Notes: generated by a model from the sequence alone, not told the origin. 8,511 nt of DNA from Rhizobacter sp. (GCA_025360945.1 JANYBE010000351.1:1-8511); one strand, 5' to 3'; counted from the first letter of the stretch, positions 1-6,997 are shown. Numbers and translations: made by a program.

Positions 1-1341
1 TGCCAGGACACGGGCATCGTCAACGTCTTCCTGAAGATCGGCATGGACGTGCGCTTCCCCGACTTCCCGGGCAGCGTCGAGGATGCCGTCGACGACGGCG
101 TGAGGAAGGGCTACCTCGATCCCGACAACCCGCTGCGCGCGTCGATCGTCGGCGACCCGCACTTCGAGCGCAGGAACACCAAAGACAACACGCCGGCGGT
201 CGTCCACATGACGCTCGTGCCCGGCAGCACGATCGACGTGATGGTCGCGGCCAAGGGCGGTGGCAGCGAGAACAAGAGCAAGTTCGTGATGATGAACCCG
301 AGCGACTCGCTCGTGGACTGGGTCATGAAGACGGTGCCCACAATGGGCGCCGGCTGGTGCCCGCCGGGCATGCTGGGTATCGGCATCGGCGGGACCGCCG
401 AGCGCGCCATGCTGATCGCCAAGCAGAGCCTGATGGAAAACATCGACATGTTCGAGCTCAAGGCCCGGGGCCCGCAGAACAAGGTTGAGGAGCTGCGCAT
501 AGAACTGTGCGACAAGATCAACGCGCTCGGCATAGGCGCACAAGGTCTAGGCGGCCTGACCACAGTGCTCGACGTGAAGATCGCGATGTACCCGACACAC
601 GCGGCGAGTAAGCCGGTCGCGATGATCCCGAACTGCGCCGCGACGCGCCACGCGCACTTCGTGCTCGACGGGTCGGGCGCGGCCTACCTAGAGCCGCCCA
701 GCCTCGACCTGTGGCCCGACGTCAAGTGGGAGCCCGACTACAACCGATCGAAGAAGGTCGACCTGAACACGCTGACCAAGGAGCAAGTAGCCGCGTGGAA
801 GCCGGGCGACACGTTGCTGCTGAGCGGCAAGATGCTGACCGGGCGCGATGCCGCGCACAAGCGTATCCAGGACATGCTCGCCAAGGGCGAGCAACTGCCG
901 GTGGACTTCACCAACCGCGTGATCTATTACGTCGGCCCGGTCGACCCGGTTCGCGACGAGGTCGTCGGCCCCGCTGGCCCGACGACCGCGACACGCATGG
1001 ACAAGTTCACCGAGATGATGCTCAGCGAAACCGGACTGATCGGCATGATCGGCAAGGCCGAGCGCGGCCCTACCGGCGTCGAGGCGATCAAGAAGCACAA
1101 GAGTGCCTATCTGATGGCGGTGGGCGGCGCGGCCTACCTGGTGTCGAAGGCGATCAAGCACGCCAGCGTGGTCGGCTTCAGTGATTTGGGCATGGAAGCG
1201 ATCTACGAGTTCGACGTGACCGACATGCCGGTCACGGTGGCGGTCGATTCGAGCGGGGTGTCGGTGCATGACACTGGACCGAAGCAATGGGAGTCGCGCA
1301 TCAAGGCCTGGGGCGGCAGGATTCCCGTCGTCGCCGCCTGA
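1..1341 (+). CDS. fumA: Class I fumarate hydratase, [4Fe-4S]-dependent, 5'-truncated by window edge
   Basis: It catalyses the reversible hydration of fumarate to L-malate in the cytosolic TCA cycle. The reading frame is already open at base 1 with CQDTG, so the gene begins upstream; 446 residues are visible against about 505-510 for the family, leaving roughly 60 N-terminal residues outside. The three expected iron-sulfur cysteines are all present: window residue 1 (CQDTG), residue 120 (GWCPPGMLGIGIGG) and residue 212 (IPNCAATRH). The N-terminal catalytic domain is followed from about residue 255 by the beta domain, with the GDTLLLSGK, TNRVIYYVGPVDP and GPTTATRMD motifs, ending near VSVHDTGPKQW. 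This is the fused single-chain form, not the two-subunit one. No frame break is visible. The fumA/fumB symbols cannot be separated by sequence alone; fumA is used generically. No clear terminator follows the stop. Confidence 0.96.
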   Translation, partial: CQDTGIVNVFLKIGMDVRFPDFPGSVEDAVDDGVRKGYLDPDNPLRASIVGDPHFERRNTKDNTPAVVHMTLVPGSTIDVMVAAKGGGSENKSKFVMMNPSDSLVDWVMKTVPTMGAGWCPPGMLGIGIGGTAERAMLIAKQSLMENIDMFELKARGPQNKVEELRIELCDKINALGIGAQGLGGLTTVLDVKIAMYPTHAASKPVAMIPNCAATRHAHFVLDGSGAAYLEPPSLDLWPDVKWEPDYNRSKKVDLNTLTKEQVAAWKPGDTLLLSGKMLTGRDAAHKRIQDMLAKGEQLPVDFTNRVIYYVGPVDPVRDEVVGPAGPTTATRMDKFTEMMLSETGLIGMIGKAERGPTGVEAIKKHKSAYLMAVGGAAYLVSKAIKHASVVGFSDLGMEAIYEFDVTDMPVTVAVDSSGVSVHDTGPKQWESRIKAWGGRIPVVAA

Positions 1342-1352
1342 CCGTTCAACCG

Positions 1353-1809
1353 ATGATCCGGGGGCTGCGGCTGGCTTCTGGGCAGGTGCTTTGGTTCTAC
1401 ATCGCCTGCCACTTCAATCCGGCCTCGGCCGCGGCCAGCGAGATCAGGCCGAGCGAGTGGTTGATGCCCGCCCACCGCCGGCGAACGACATCATTCTGTG
1501 AACGCGCCGCCTTTAGACGAGGGCAGGCGAGCCATGGACACGGTCTGGGTCACCGGCACGATGCGCGTGAACCGGACCGACACGATGATGGGCGTGAGCG
1601 GCTACCACGTCAGCGCTAAGGCGCCGACGCGAGTCCACCGTGTCGAAGCAGTAACCACGCTGCTGTTCCCGGCCGCGTTCCTGACCAACCGGCTGATGGT
1701 AGGTGGGTTCGCCAGCGTGGTGCTGATGGTCGTCGCGGTCTGGCAGAGTCTGAAGGCGCCTTCGACCCCACCGGCACCGAAGGCGCGCACGTCGGCGCGT
1801 CTGGGCTGA
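1353..1809 (+). pseudogene. Remnant of an exported DUF3299 protein, internally deleted and frameshifted
   Basis: Three consecutive pieces in three frames appear to be one gene. Piece 1 (from ATG 1353, 11 bases after the fumarase stop) reads like a start with a hydrophobic stretch (GQVLWFYIAC) and an Ala-rich tail, then EIRPSEWLMP, which resembles the start of mature DUF3299 proteins. Piece 2 (about 1469-1498) reads PPPANDIIL, like the conserved proline-rich strand near the C-terminus. Piece 3 (from about 1498) reads MDTVWVTGTMRV and MMGVSGYHV, the typical DUF3299 ending. The middle (roughly 80-100 residues by family size) is absent at about 1467-1475. Piece 3 continues to a stop at 1809 with a hydrophobic segment around 1670-1740 that I cannot match to the family. 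The DUF3299 assignment is from memory of the family motifs. Alternatively, the part from GTG 1498 is a small independent gene of 103 codons, which I find less likely. Confidence 0.6.
1752..1786. repeat. Short inverted repeat, possible hairpin near the convergent gene ends
   Basis: GCGCCTTCG at 1756-1764 is perfectly complementary to CGAAGGCGC at 1778-1786, with a 13-base spacer. The left arm also sits in a perfect 12-base palindrome, GAAGGCGCCTTC (1752-1763), so GAAGGCGC occurs twice directly (1752-1759 and 1779-1786). It lies 27 bases beyond the minus-strand stop at 1813, in a position where a terminator would serve that gene. No T-run follows on either strand, so a classic intrinsic terminator is not supported. 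It also overlaps the end of the plus-strand DUF3299 remnant. Confidence 0.4.
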
Positions 1810-1812
1810 CGT

Positions 1813-3135
1813 TCAGCTCGTCGCCGGCTCCGCCTCGCCAGCAGGGCAGCAGCGGTACTCGTGCGACTTGTCGAGCAGCTCGATCCGACGCTTCAACAGC
1901 TCGTTCTGCAGCCGCTTGTTCTCGAGCTCGAGTTCGATCGACTTGTCGAGCGAGGGCTCGCAGGTGTCGCAGTCGTCCAGGCAGCCCTTGACCAGCGTGC
2001 CCGGTGTCGGCAGCGAGCTCTTGCGTTCGAACGAGAACTCGGTGACGACCTGATCGCTTACCAGGCCATTGCGGTCTAGCAGCCCCTGCTTGATCAGCGC
2101 CTGATCGACCTGCGCCAGCGCCTTCGCCTTCAGCGCCTCGGGAATTGGCACGCCGCCGTCCGCCGCGACGAGACGTGTTGCGTTGACGTTGGGCGCCAGA
2201 CCGACGGTCGCGCTCGCGTCGCCACTGACGCGCGCGGCTTCGCTCACGCGGCCAATCTTCTCGATCGCCAGGCGATTCGGATCGGTCGCCAAAACCGCGT
2301 TCGGGATCGCCGAGACATCGCCGTCGGCGACGAACGGGTTGTTGGTGATGCGCGTGTCGGCGGCCGCATCGATCACGCGGCGCTGGATCGCGACGATCTT
2401 GAAGCGCACCGTCTGCGTCTTGTTGATCTGGTAGAAGAAGTAGGTGACGGCGTGGCAGCGGTTCGGATTCGAGAACTCGCGCGAGGACGACTCGAAATGA
2501 TCTTCCGATTGACCCTCGGCGTGCGTGCGGGTCGCGACCTCGCCGACCGACACCGAGCTCGTCGCACGCGTGCCGACCTCCGCACGCCGGTCGCTGCTGG
2601 ACGCATGCTGCGAGAGCTCGCGCATGAACGCGCTCGTCGACGAGGCATCGTACGAACCGCTCACGTCCACGCTCGCGCCGCCGAAGAACGACTGGATCGC
2701 GCCGCTTGTGCCGCCGTGGCCCTTGGCCGAGCCCTTGCTCGACGCCGATGCCGCGCTCGAGTCGCGCACCGATACGTCTGACATGAAGTCCTGAACGCTC
2801 GCGAGGTAGTGGCGTTCTTCGGAGGTCTGCTCGTTGCGGTAACTGACATTGCTCGTCGTGTCGAGGCTAAAGCGCGTGCGCCGGTCGCTGGTGAACAGCC
2901 GCACCTTCTCGCCCGGGAAAAGCGTCGTGCTGTAGACCAGATCACCGAGCGTTAGCGGCCCCGGGCAGCGCTCGAAGCGCGCGTGGATCAGCACCTCGAC
3001 CTGCACGCGCCGGTTGCCAGAGACCACGCTGGTGCTGTGCTTCTGACGGTAATGGAAGTCGAGCACGTCGCAGACGTCGTCCTTCTCGAGTACCGGGCAA
3101 CACGGCGGAATCTCGTTCTCTGTGATCGCATTCAT
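1813..3135 (-). CDS. Hypothetical protein with paired N- and C-terminal cysteine clusters and C-terminal coiled coil
   Basis: I do not recognise this 440-residue family and assign no function. No signal peptide or membrane segment is visible, so it is probably cytosolic or exported by another route. The N-terminal third looks folded: CCP at 12-14, further Cys at 22 and 57, then a compact segment (about 58-90) with LTLGDLVYSTTLFPGEKVRLF followed by TSDRRTRF. Residues about 126-168 are Ser/Gly/Ala-rich and low in complexity. A second mixed alpha/beta region follows (CHAVTYFFYQ, TVRFKIVAIQRRV). The C-terminus has a CxxxCxxC cluster at 385-392, a heptad-like charged helix at about 396-424, and a second CCP at 429-431. 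I chose ATG 3135 because GGGGAG lies 7 bases upstream; the in-frame ATG at 3150 would add five residues but has no ribosome-binding site. Regular GC-rich codon use with no breaks over 1.3 kb supports a real gene. Confidence 0.85.
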   Translation of the reverse strand: MNAITENEIPPCCPVLEKDDVCDVLDFHYRQKHSTSVVSGNRRVQVEVLIHARFERCPGPLTLGDLVYSTTLFPGEKVRLFTSDRRTRFSLDTTSNVSYRNEQTSEERHYLASVQDFMSDVSVRDSSAASASSKGSAKGHGGTSGAIQSFFGGASVDVSGSYDASSTSAFMRELSQHASSSDRRAEVGTRATSSVSVGEVATRTHAEGQSEDHFESSSREFSNPNRCHAVTYFFYQINKTQTVRFKIVAIQRRVIDAAADTRITNNPFVADGDVSAIPNAVLATDPNRLAIEKIGRVSEAARVSGDASATVGLAPNVNATRLVAADGGVPIPEALKAKALAQVDQALIKQGLLDRNGLVSDQVVTEFSFERKSSLPTPGTLVKGCLDDCDTCEPSLDKSIELELENKRLQNELLKRRIELLDKSHEYRCCPAGEAEPATS

Positions 3136-3142
3136 GGCATGT

Positions 3143-3148
3143 CTCCCC
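3143..3148 (-). promoter_or_regulatory. Ribosome-binding site deciding the start of the 440-residue protein
   Basis: GGGGAG on the minus strand lies 7 bases before ATG 3135. It overlaps the alternative ATG at 3150, which itself has no purine-rich stretch upstream. This favours the shorter product. Confidence 0.65.
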
Positions 3149-3158
3149 ATTTGAGTTT

Positions 3159-3177
3159 GTCGGGCACATCACCCGAC
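3159..3177. repeat. 6-bp inverted repeat in the leader of the 440-residue protein gene
   Basis: GTCGGG (3159-3164) and CCCGAC (3172-3177) are perfect complements around a 7-base spacer, 24 bases upstream of ATG 3135. It could be an operator half-site pair or a small leader hairpin; a stem this short is common by chance in GC-rich DNA. Confidence 0.3.
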
Positions 3178-3220
3178 CGACCAACTTTAGGAGCCGCTGC
3201 GGCCAACAGACAGCGCCAAG

Positions 3221-3243
3221 CTAGGGAGCGCTGCGCATCCTAG
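3221..3243. repeat. 5-bp inverted repeat containing CTAG
   Basis: CTAGG (3221-3225) and CCTAG (3239-3243) flank a 13-base spacer. The arms are short, but CTAG is generally rare in proteobacterial DNA, so two inverted copies 18 bases apart in a divergent promoter region deserve a note. A protein-binding site is only a possibility. Confidence 0.2.
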
Positions 3244-3463
3244 GGGGTGCGGATGTTTCGAAATGAAGACCGTGTAGGCAAATACTCATCGGCGCGCGTT
3301 CGATGCGCAGTCGCCGACAATCCTTGGCACCGGATGTCTGGCGTTGCTCACGACATGTGGCGCGCGTTGGTCATACGGTGTACGCTGCCCAGACCAGAGT
3401 AGGCGCGACGCAGCGCGGCAGGGCTCGCCAAGACGACGACTCGCCGATCAAACGCGCATGATC

Positions 3464-3468
3464 AGGAG
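3464..3468 (+). promoter_or_regulatory. Ribosome-binding site of the dodecin gene
   Basis: AGGAG ends 6 bases before ATG 3475, a near-ideal Shine-Dalgarno placement, and fixes the start. Confidence 0.75.
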
Positions 3469-3474
3469 CTCTCC

Positions 3475-3684
3475 ATGTCGAACCATGTCTACAAGTTCGT
3501 CGAGCTCGTCGGCTCATCGACCGTCGGCACCGACGAAGCGATCCGCAATGCCATCGAGACCGCCGCGAAGACACTGCGCCACATCGAGTGGTTTGAAGTG
3601 ATCGACACGCGCGGCCACGTCGCCGACGGCAAGGTGGCGCATTTTCAGGTCACGTTGAAAGTGGGATTCCGCCTCGAGGAATGA
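3475..3684 (+). CDS. Dodecin, flavin-binding storage/buffer protein
   Basis: Dodecins are about 70-residue proteins that assemble into hollow cytosolic dodecamers and bind flavins, acting as flavin stores or scavengers. The 69-residue product has the family layout: an opening strand HVYKFVELVGSS (4-15), one helix (about 19-36), then IEWFEVIDTRGHV and the closing strands GKVAHFQVTLKVGF. Trp39 is at the position of the family tryptophan that stacks on the flavin isoalloxazine ring, and Gln58 matches the conserved glutamine that contacts the flavin edge. Length and motifs are complete and no damage is visible. The gene is transcribed away from the 440-residue protein gene and converges on the 96-codon gene with only 16 bases between stops, so it is probably monocistronic. 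Confidence 0.95.
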   Translation: MSNHVYKFVELVGSSTVGTDEAIRNAIETAAKTLRHIEWFEVIDTRGHVADGKVAHFQVTLKVGFRLEE

Positions 3685-3700
3685 GCAGGCTGACGGGTTG

Positions 3701-3991
3701 CTAGACGTCGAGTGTGTATACGTCGGCGGCGCTGCGCTCGAAAGCGCTGTGGCCTTCGAGCGCGCGGTCCCATTCGGGGCCAACGGCGCCCGTGGTCGGC
3801 ACGAGGCCCTTCGTCATCAGCGCGACTTCCTCCGTACTGGCATCGAACTCGGCCACCAGCTCGCGCGTGTCGAGGAAGAGCCGTGCAACAGCAGACCCCC
3901 CGGAGTCGATCAAGACGAGGTAGCGCGCAGGTTTCCGATGCGGTGCATGGGGGTGCTCACGCGGCGACTCGTTGCCGAAGCCCTGGTTCAT
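3701..3991 (-). CDS. Hypothetical protein, 96 residues
   Basis: I do not assign this product to a named family. After a His/Pro/Arg-rich start of about 20 residues it has a hydrophobic strand RYLVLIDSGGS (about 23-33), then ARLFLDTREL, an acidic stretch (EFDASTEEVALM) and a C-terminal part with GPEWDRAL and a final DVYTLDV. The composition looks like a small soluble alpha/beta protein. No signal peptide, membrane helix or cysteine is visible. The Shine-Dalgarno signal before ATG 3991 is weak (only GCGGG directly next to the ATG), so the start is uncertain and the true protein may begin nearer Arg23. It lies 48 bases downstream of the broken lectin-like gene on the same strand and may once have shared its transcript. 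The protein-like sequence favours this strand over the long overlapping plus-strand frame. Confidence 0.7.
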   Translation of the reverse strand: MNQGFGNESPREHPHAPHRKPARYLVLIDSGGSAVARLFLDTRELVAEFDASTEEVALMTKGLVPTTGAVGPEWDRALEGHSAFERSAADVYTLDV

Positions 3992-4039
3992 CCCGCGATC
4001 TTGCCATGCATGCCGCTGCAGGTGGTAACCCGCGCAGGC

Positions 4040-5005
4040 TCAATTTTTCAGTTCCTCCAGGCGACAGATGAAACCCCATCCGCCGCCGAGTTCGCTGACC
4101 GCCAGCAGCAGTTCGTTATCGCCCTTCTTCAAAGGAAAGTAGTCTGGGCGCTGCGGCCACGAAAGACAATCCTCTCATTCACAAACACGCTGACTCTCTG
4201 TAACCGATGCGGAGCTTTTTCGTCTGATCGCGATCGGAGTGGATGCTGGCGCGCGCATACACGGCCTTCATTCCCGGCTGAGGCTCCAGGCGTTTGGAGA
4301 AGTCGTTCGCAAACGAGACCTTCGGATGCGCGTTGTCGCGGAAGCGATTGACGAGCACAAAGCCGGACGGCCGCTCCCAGGCCGCTTCGGGCGTCGTCCG
4401 TATATCGAAGTTCGAGAAACAGACTGCGCTGGTCAGCGAAGCGAGGGCGACGTGACCTTTTCGAACACCGCTTTTCAGCTCGTTCATCACGAGCGCGGGC
4501 TTGTCCATGTCCGTGACATAGAGCTTTGCCTGCGCTCCCACGACCTCAAGGCGCAGATCGAACGAGACATCCTTCGGAATCTCGACCGCGCCGGAAAAAC
4601 CGGGGCCGTTGTAGATCTGCCAGTTGACCCCAGTGTTGAGCACCGGCGTGTATTGCATGGCATCGGGAAGACCGGACTTGTGCTGGCGGAGATAGACCCA
4701 CTCCGCGTTGGCGCCATCGTCGGCGATCCGAAACTGGATGCCGAAAAATCCGCGACTTGCAGGGGTCACGACACCCACATCGACGACGCCGTCGCGCAGT
4801 TCGAAGTCGTCCAGGGCCGCGGCTCCCCGTCGAGAAGAATGCACGCGCGACCTTGAAATTCAAGCGCCTTGGCGCCGCCTTGCAGATTCCAGCGAGGCGA
4901 GTCCGCGGGAACAGACAGCGTGCCCAGCGCCTCGGAGCGGGCCGTCGATCCAAGAAGAAGGGCGAGCGCCCAGAAAGCGGCGAGCCCGATGCTGCGTTGG
5001 TTCAT
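4040..5005 (-). pseudogene. Secreted concanavalin A-like (LamG/DUF1080-like) protein gene broken by three frameshifts
   Basis: Read across three frame changes, this is one gene of about 322 codons. Segment A (5005 to about 4825) has a signal peptide (MNQRSIGL, hydrophobic ALALLLG, cleavage near SEA) and the first strands (LEFQGRACILLDGE). Segment B (about 4830 to 4195) carries most of the beta-sandwich: LRDGVVDVGV, FFGIQFRIADD, WVYLRQHKSG, FDLRLEVVGAQAKLYV and VCFSNFDIR. Segment C (about 4200 to 4135) reads RVSVFVNERIVFRG. Segment D (about 4137 to 4040) reads LKKGDNELLLAVSELGGGWG and stops after EELKN. Such jelly-roll domains often bind or process carbohydrate; the substrate here is unknown. 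The start ATG 5005 is supported by GAAGG 7 bases upstream. Each shift is of the one-base-loss type. Protein-like sequence continuing through each break shows the decay is recent, or that the breaks are sequence errors. Confidence 0.8.
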
Positions 5006-5104
5006 GGTGCGGCCTTCAGTCGCGGTATGCGAGTTCGGGCGATTTGAGCAGGGATCTGCCACCGCGACCTCATCTGCTGCCCGAGGCATGGACCGCTTGA
5101 GCGC

Positions 5105-6016
5105 CTACCCGCGCGGATGATGCGCCGCGTGCAATTGCTTCAGGCGCTCGCGCGCAACGTGCGTGTAGATCGTCGTGGTCGAGATGTCAGCATGACCGAG
5201 CAGCATCTGCACCGCGCGGAGATCGGCGCCGTGGTTCAGCAGGTGCGTCGCAAACGCGTGGCGGAGCGTGTGCGGCGACAGCGGCACCTGCACCCCGCCG
5301 CGCAGCGCGTGCGCCTTGATCAGCTTCCAGAACATCTGGCGCGTCATCGGGCCACCGCGTCGGGTGACGAAGAGCGCGTCGCTGACCTGCTCGCCCAGGA
5401 TCGTGCTTCGGCCATCGGCGAGGTAGCGCGTGATCCATGCGTGGGCCTCTTCGCCGAACGGCACGAGTCGCTCCTTCGTGCCCTTGCCGGTGACGCGCAG
5501 CGCGCCGTCGCTCAGACTCAGGTGCACGCTTCTCAGCGTGACGAGCTCGCTGACGCGCAAGCCGCTCGCGTACATCAGCTCCAGCATCGTGCGGTCGCGC
5601 AAGCCTAACGGCGTCTCGACATTGGGCGCGCCTAGCAGCGCCTCGACCTGCGCCTCGCTCAGCGTCTTGGGCATGCGCTGCGGCTGCTTCGCGCTGCCGA
5701 GCTTGAGCGTCGGGTCGGCACTTATCAGTCGCTCGCGCAGCGCCCAGCGGAAGTAGCGCTTAAACACCGTGAGGCGCCGGTTGCTGCTGGTGGTCTTGCT
5801 GCCCGCGTGGCGCGTGACGCGGTAGGCAAGCAGGTCGGACTCGGTCGTCTGATCGAGCGCGCGCGCATGCTCGGCCGCTAGCCACTCGGCATACAGCGTC
5901 AGGTCACGCCGATAGGCCGCCAAGGTGTTGGCAGCGAGACCGTCCTCGATCCACAGCGCGCCGATGAAATCATCGATCGCGCGCTGGCTGGTCTCGCGGG
6001 CCAAGGCTTGAGTCAC
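5105..6016 (-). CDS. xerD: Site-specific tyrosine recombinase XerD
   Basis: XerD acts with XerC at the dif site to resolve chromosome dimers before cell division, normally under FtsK control. The 303-residue product has the N-terminal SAM-like core-binding domain (about 11-95: DDFIGALWIEDGLAANTLAAYRRDL region) and the C-terminal catalytic domain. All six catalytic positions are visible: Arg154 (ASGLRVSEL), Lys178 (TGKGTKER), His249 and Arg252 (HTLRHAFATH), His275 (LLGHADIS) and the nucleophile Tyr284 (TIYTHVA). Spacing and length match E. coli XerD with a five- or six-residue offset. The likely start is GTG 6016, whose GTGA overlaps the TGA stop of the upstream binding-protein gene. GGAG lies immediately next to the GTG, so initiation probably depends on coupling. 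Close match to chromosomal XerD, with no excisionase or integron context, argues against a phage integrase. Confidence 0.95.
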   Translation of the reverse strand: MTQALARETSQRAIDDFIGALWIEDGLAANTLAAYRRDLTLYAEWLAAEHARALDQTTESDLLAYRVTRHAGSKTTSSNRRLTVFKRYFRWALRERLISADPTLKLGSAKQPQRMPKTLSEAQVEALLGAPNVETPLGLRDRTMLELMYASGLRVSELVTLRSVHLSLSDGALRVTGKGTKERLVPFGEEAHAWITRYLADGRSTILGEQVSDALFVTRRGGPMTRQMFWKLIKAHALRGGVQVPLSPHTLRHAFATHLLNHGADLRAVQMLLGHADISTTTIYTHVARERLKQLHAAHHPRG

Positions 6017-6984
6017 TCCAGCGTCAGCTTCTGCAAGGCCACTACCTTCTTGTAGACCTCGAGCTCGGCGGCGATCTGCGCCGCGAACTCGGCCGGCGAG
6101 TTCGCCACGATCAGCGACCCGGTCTCTTCGATGCGCTTCTTCACGGTCGGGTCTTCGAGCGTCTTCTTGACCGCGGCGCTGACCTTGTCGACGACTTCCT
6201 TCGACAAGCCTTTGGGCCCGTAGATGCCGTAGTAGGCCATGCGGTTCACCGGCTCCAGCCCGACCTCCTTGAAGGTAGGCACATTCGGCAACTGCGTCAG
6301 ACGCTGCGGCGCGGCGACGGCGATCGCGTTCAGGCGCCCGTCTTTGATGAAAGGCAACGCCGACGGCAGGTTGTCGAAGATCATAGGCACCTGGCCGGCG
6401 ATGGTGTCGTTCAGTGCCGGACCGGAACCCCGGTACGGGATATGCACGATGAAGGCGCCCGACAAGCTCTTGAACAACTCCATCTGCAGGTGGGCGATGC
6501 TGCCGGTGCCCGAGGTCGCGTAGCTGTACTTGCCCGGATGCCTTTTCAGTTCGGCGAGGAAGCCTTGATAGTCGCGCGCCGGGAACGATGGATGCACCGC
6601 GATCACGTTCGGCGTGGCTGCGACGTTGATGATGGGCGTGAAATCGGTCAGCGGGTTGTAGGCGAGCCTGGGGTAGATCGCCGGACCGGCGGCGGTGGTC
6701 GACACCGTGGCCATGCCGAGCGAATACCCGTCCGGAGTGGCGCGGGCGGTCTCGGTCGCGCCCACCGTGCCTCCCCCGCCGGCCCGGTTCTCGATGATCA
6801 TCGACGCGCCCAGCGCCGCACCAATCTTCTCGGCCACGATGCGCGCGATGATGTCTGTTGTGCCACCTGGCGCGAACGGCACGACCAGCTTGACCGGCCT
6901 ACTCGGGTAGCCTTCGGCCCCCGCGCCGCCGGCCGCGCTCAGCAGCGTCGCGGCGCAGACGGTGATCAGGGTTCTGCGTTGCAT
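6013..6984 (-). CDS. Tripartite tricarboxylate transporter (TctC/Bug family) periplasmic substrate-binding protein
   Basis: Bug proteins are periplasmic receptors that capture small, often carboxylated solutes and in some cases hand them to TctAB permeases. The 323-residue product has a Sec signal peptide (MQRRTLITV, hydrophobic core, cleavage near AGA-EG at 23/24) with no lipobox. The mature protein opens with YPSRPVKLVVPFAPGG and TTDIIAR, the family signature around the ligand carboxylate loop. Later family motifs include IIENRAGGGG, GTGSIAHL, HIPYRGSGPA and MIFDNLPSALPFIKDGR. I chose ATG 6984 because GGAGA lies 8 bases upstream; ATG 6999 would add MENAR before the signal peptide. No tctA or tctB gene is in the window, which is usual for the many orphan Bug genes of Burkholderiales. 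The gene is coupled to xerD downstream. The ligand cannot be named from sequence. Confidence 0.93.
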   Translation of the reverse strand: MQRRTLITVCAATLLSAAGGAGAEGYPSRPVKLVVPFAPGGTTDIIARIVAEKIGAALGASMIIENRAGGGGTVGATETARATPDGYSLGMATVSTTAAGPAIYPRLAYNPLTDFTPIINVAATPNVIAVHPSFPARDYQGFLAELKRHPGKYSYATSGTGSIAHLQMELFKSLSGAFIVHIPYRGSGPALNDTIAGQVPMIFDNLPSALPFIKDGRLNAIAVAAPQRLTQLPNVPTFKEVGLEPVNRMAYYGIYGPKGLSKEVVDKVSAAVKKTLEDPTVKKRIEETGSLIVANSPAEFAAQIAAELEVYKKVVALQKLTLE

Positions 6985-6992
6985 GCGGGCGT

Positions 6993-6997
6993 TCTCC
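6993..6997 (-). promoter_or_regulatory. Ribosome-binding site deciding the start of the TctC-type gene
   Basis: GGAGA on the minus strand lies 8 bases before ATG 6984 and directly overlaps the alternative ATG 6999. The shorter product also gives a normal signal peptide, so both lines agree. Confidence 0.65.

Larger units (their letters stand above)
3136..3474. other. Intergenic region between two divergent genes
   Basis: These 339 bases lie between the starts of the 440-residue protein gene (leftward) and the dodecin gene (rightward), so promoters for both should be here. I see no convincing coding frame and no pair of -35/-10 boxes at good spacing on either strand. Two short inverted repeats near the left gene are listed separately, and the two ends carry the ribosome-binding sites. 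No tRNA or riboswitch fold was recognised by eye. Confidence 0.6.

Noticed and set aside
688..1287. A 199-codon minus-strand open frame inside fumarase
   Set aside because: It is the His/Arg/Asp-rich complement typical of GC-rich genes and overlaps a certain fumarase gene.
3136..3150. ATG 3150 as start of the 440-residue protein
   Set aside because: No purine-rich site precedes it, whereas ATG 3135 has GGGGAG at 7 bases.
3287..3380. A sigma-70-like promoter for dodecin around TTGCTC and CATACG
   Set aside because: The spacing between the boxes is 22 bases and the -10 match is poor, so it is not supportable.
3698..4351. A 217-codon plus-strand open frame
   Set aside because: It spans two minus-strand genes with better protein-like sequence, has a Cys/Arg/Pro-rich composition and no motif or ribosome-binding site.
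4239..4856. A 205-codon plus-strand open frame over the lectin-like pseudogene
   Set aside because: The minus strand shows beta-sandwich-like sequence with a signal peptide across this span; the plus frame only reads the complement.
5105..6016. XerD as an integrase of a genomic island or integron
   Set aside because: Length, catalytic spacing and sequence fit chromosomal XerD, and there is no tRNA, att repeat, excisionase or cassette array nearby.
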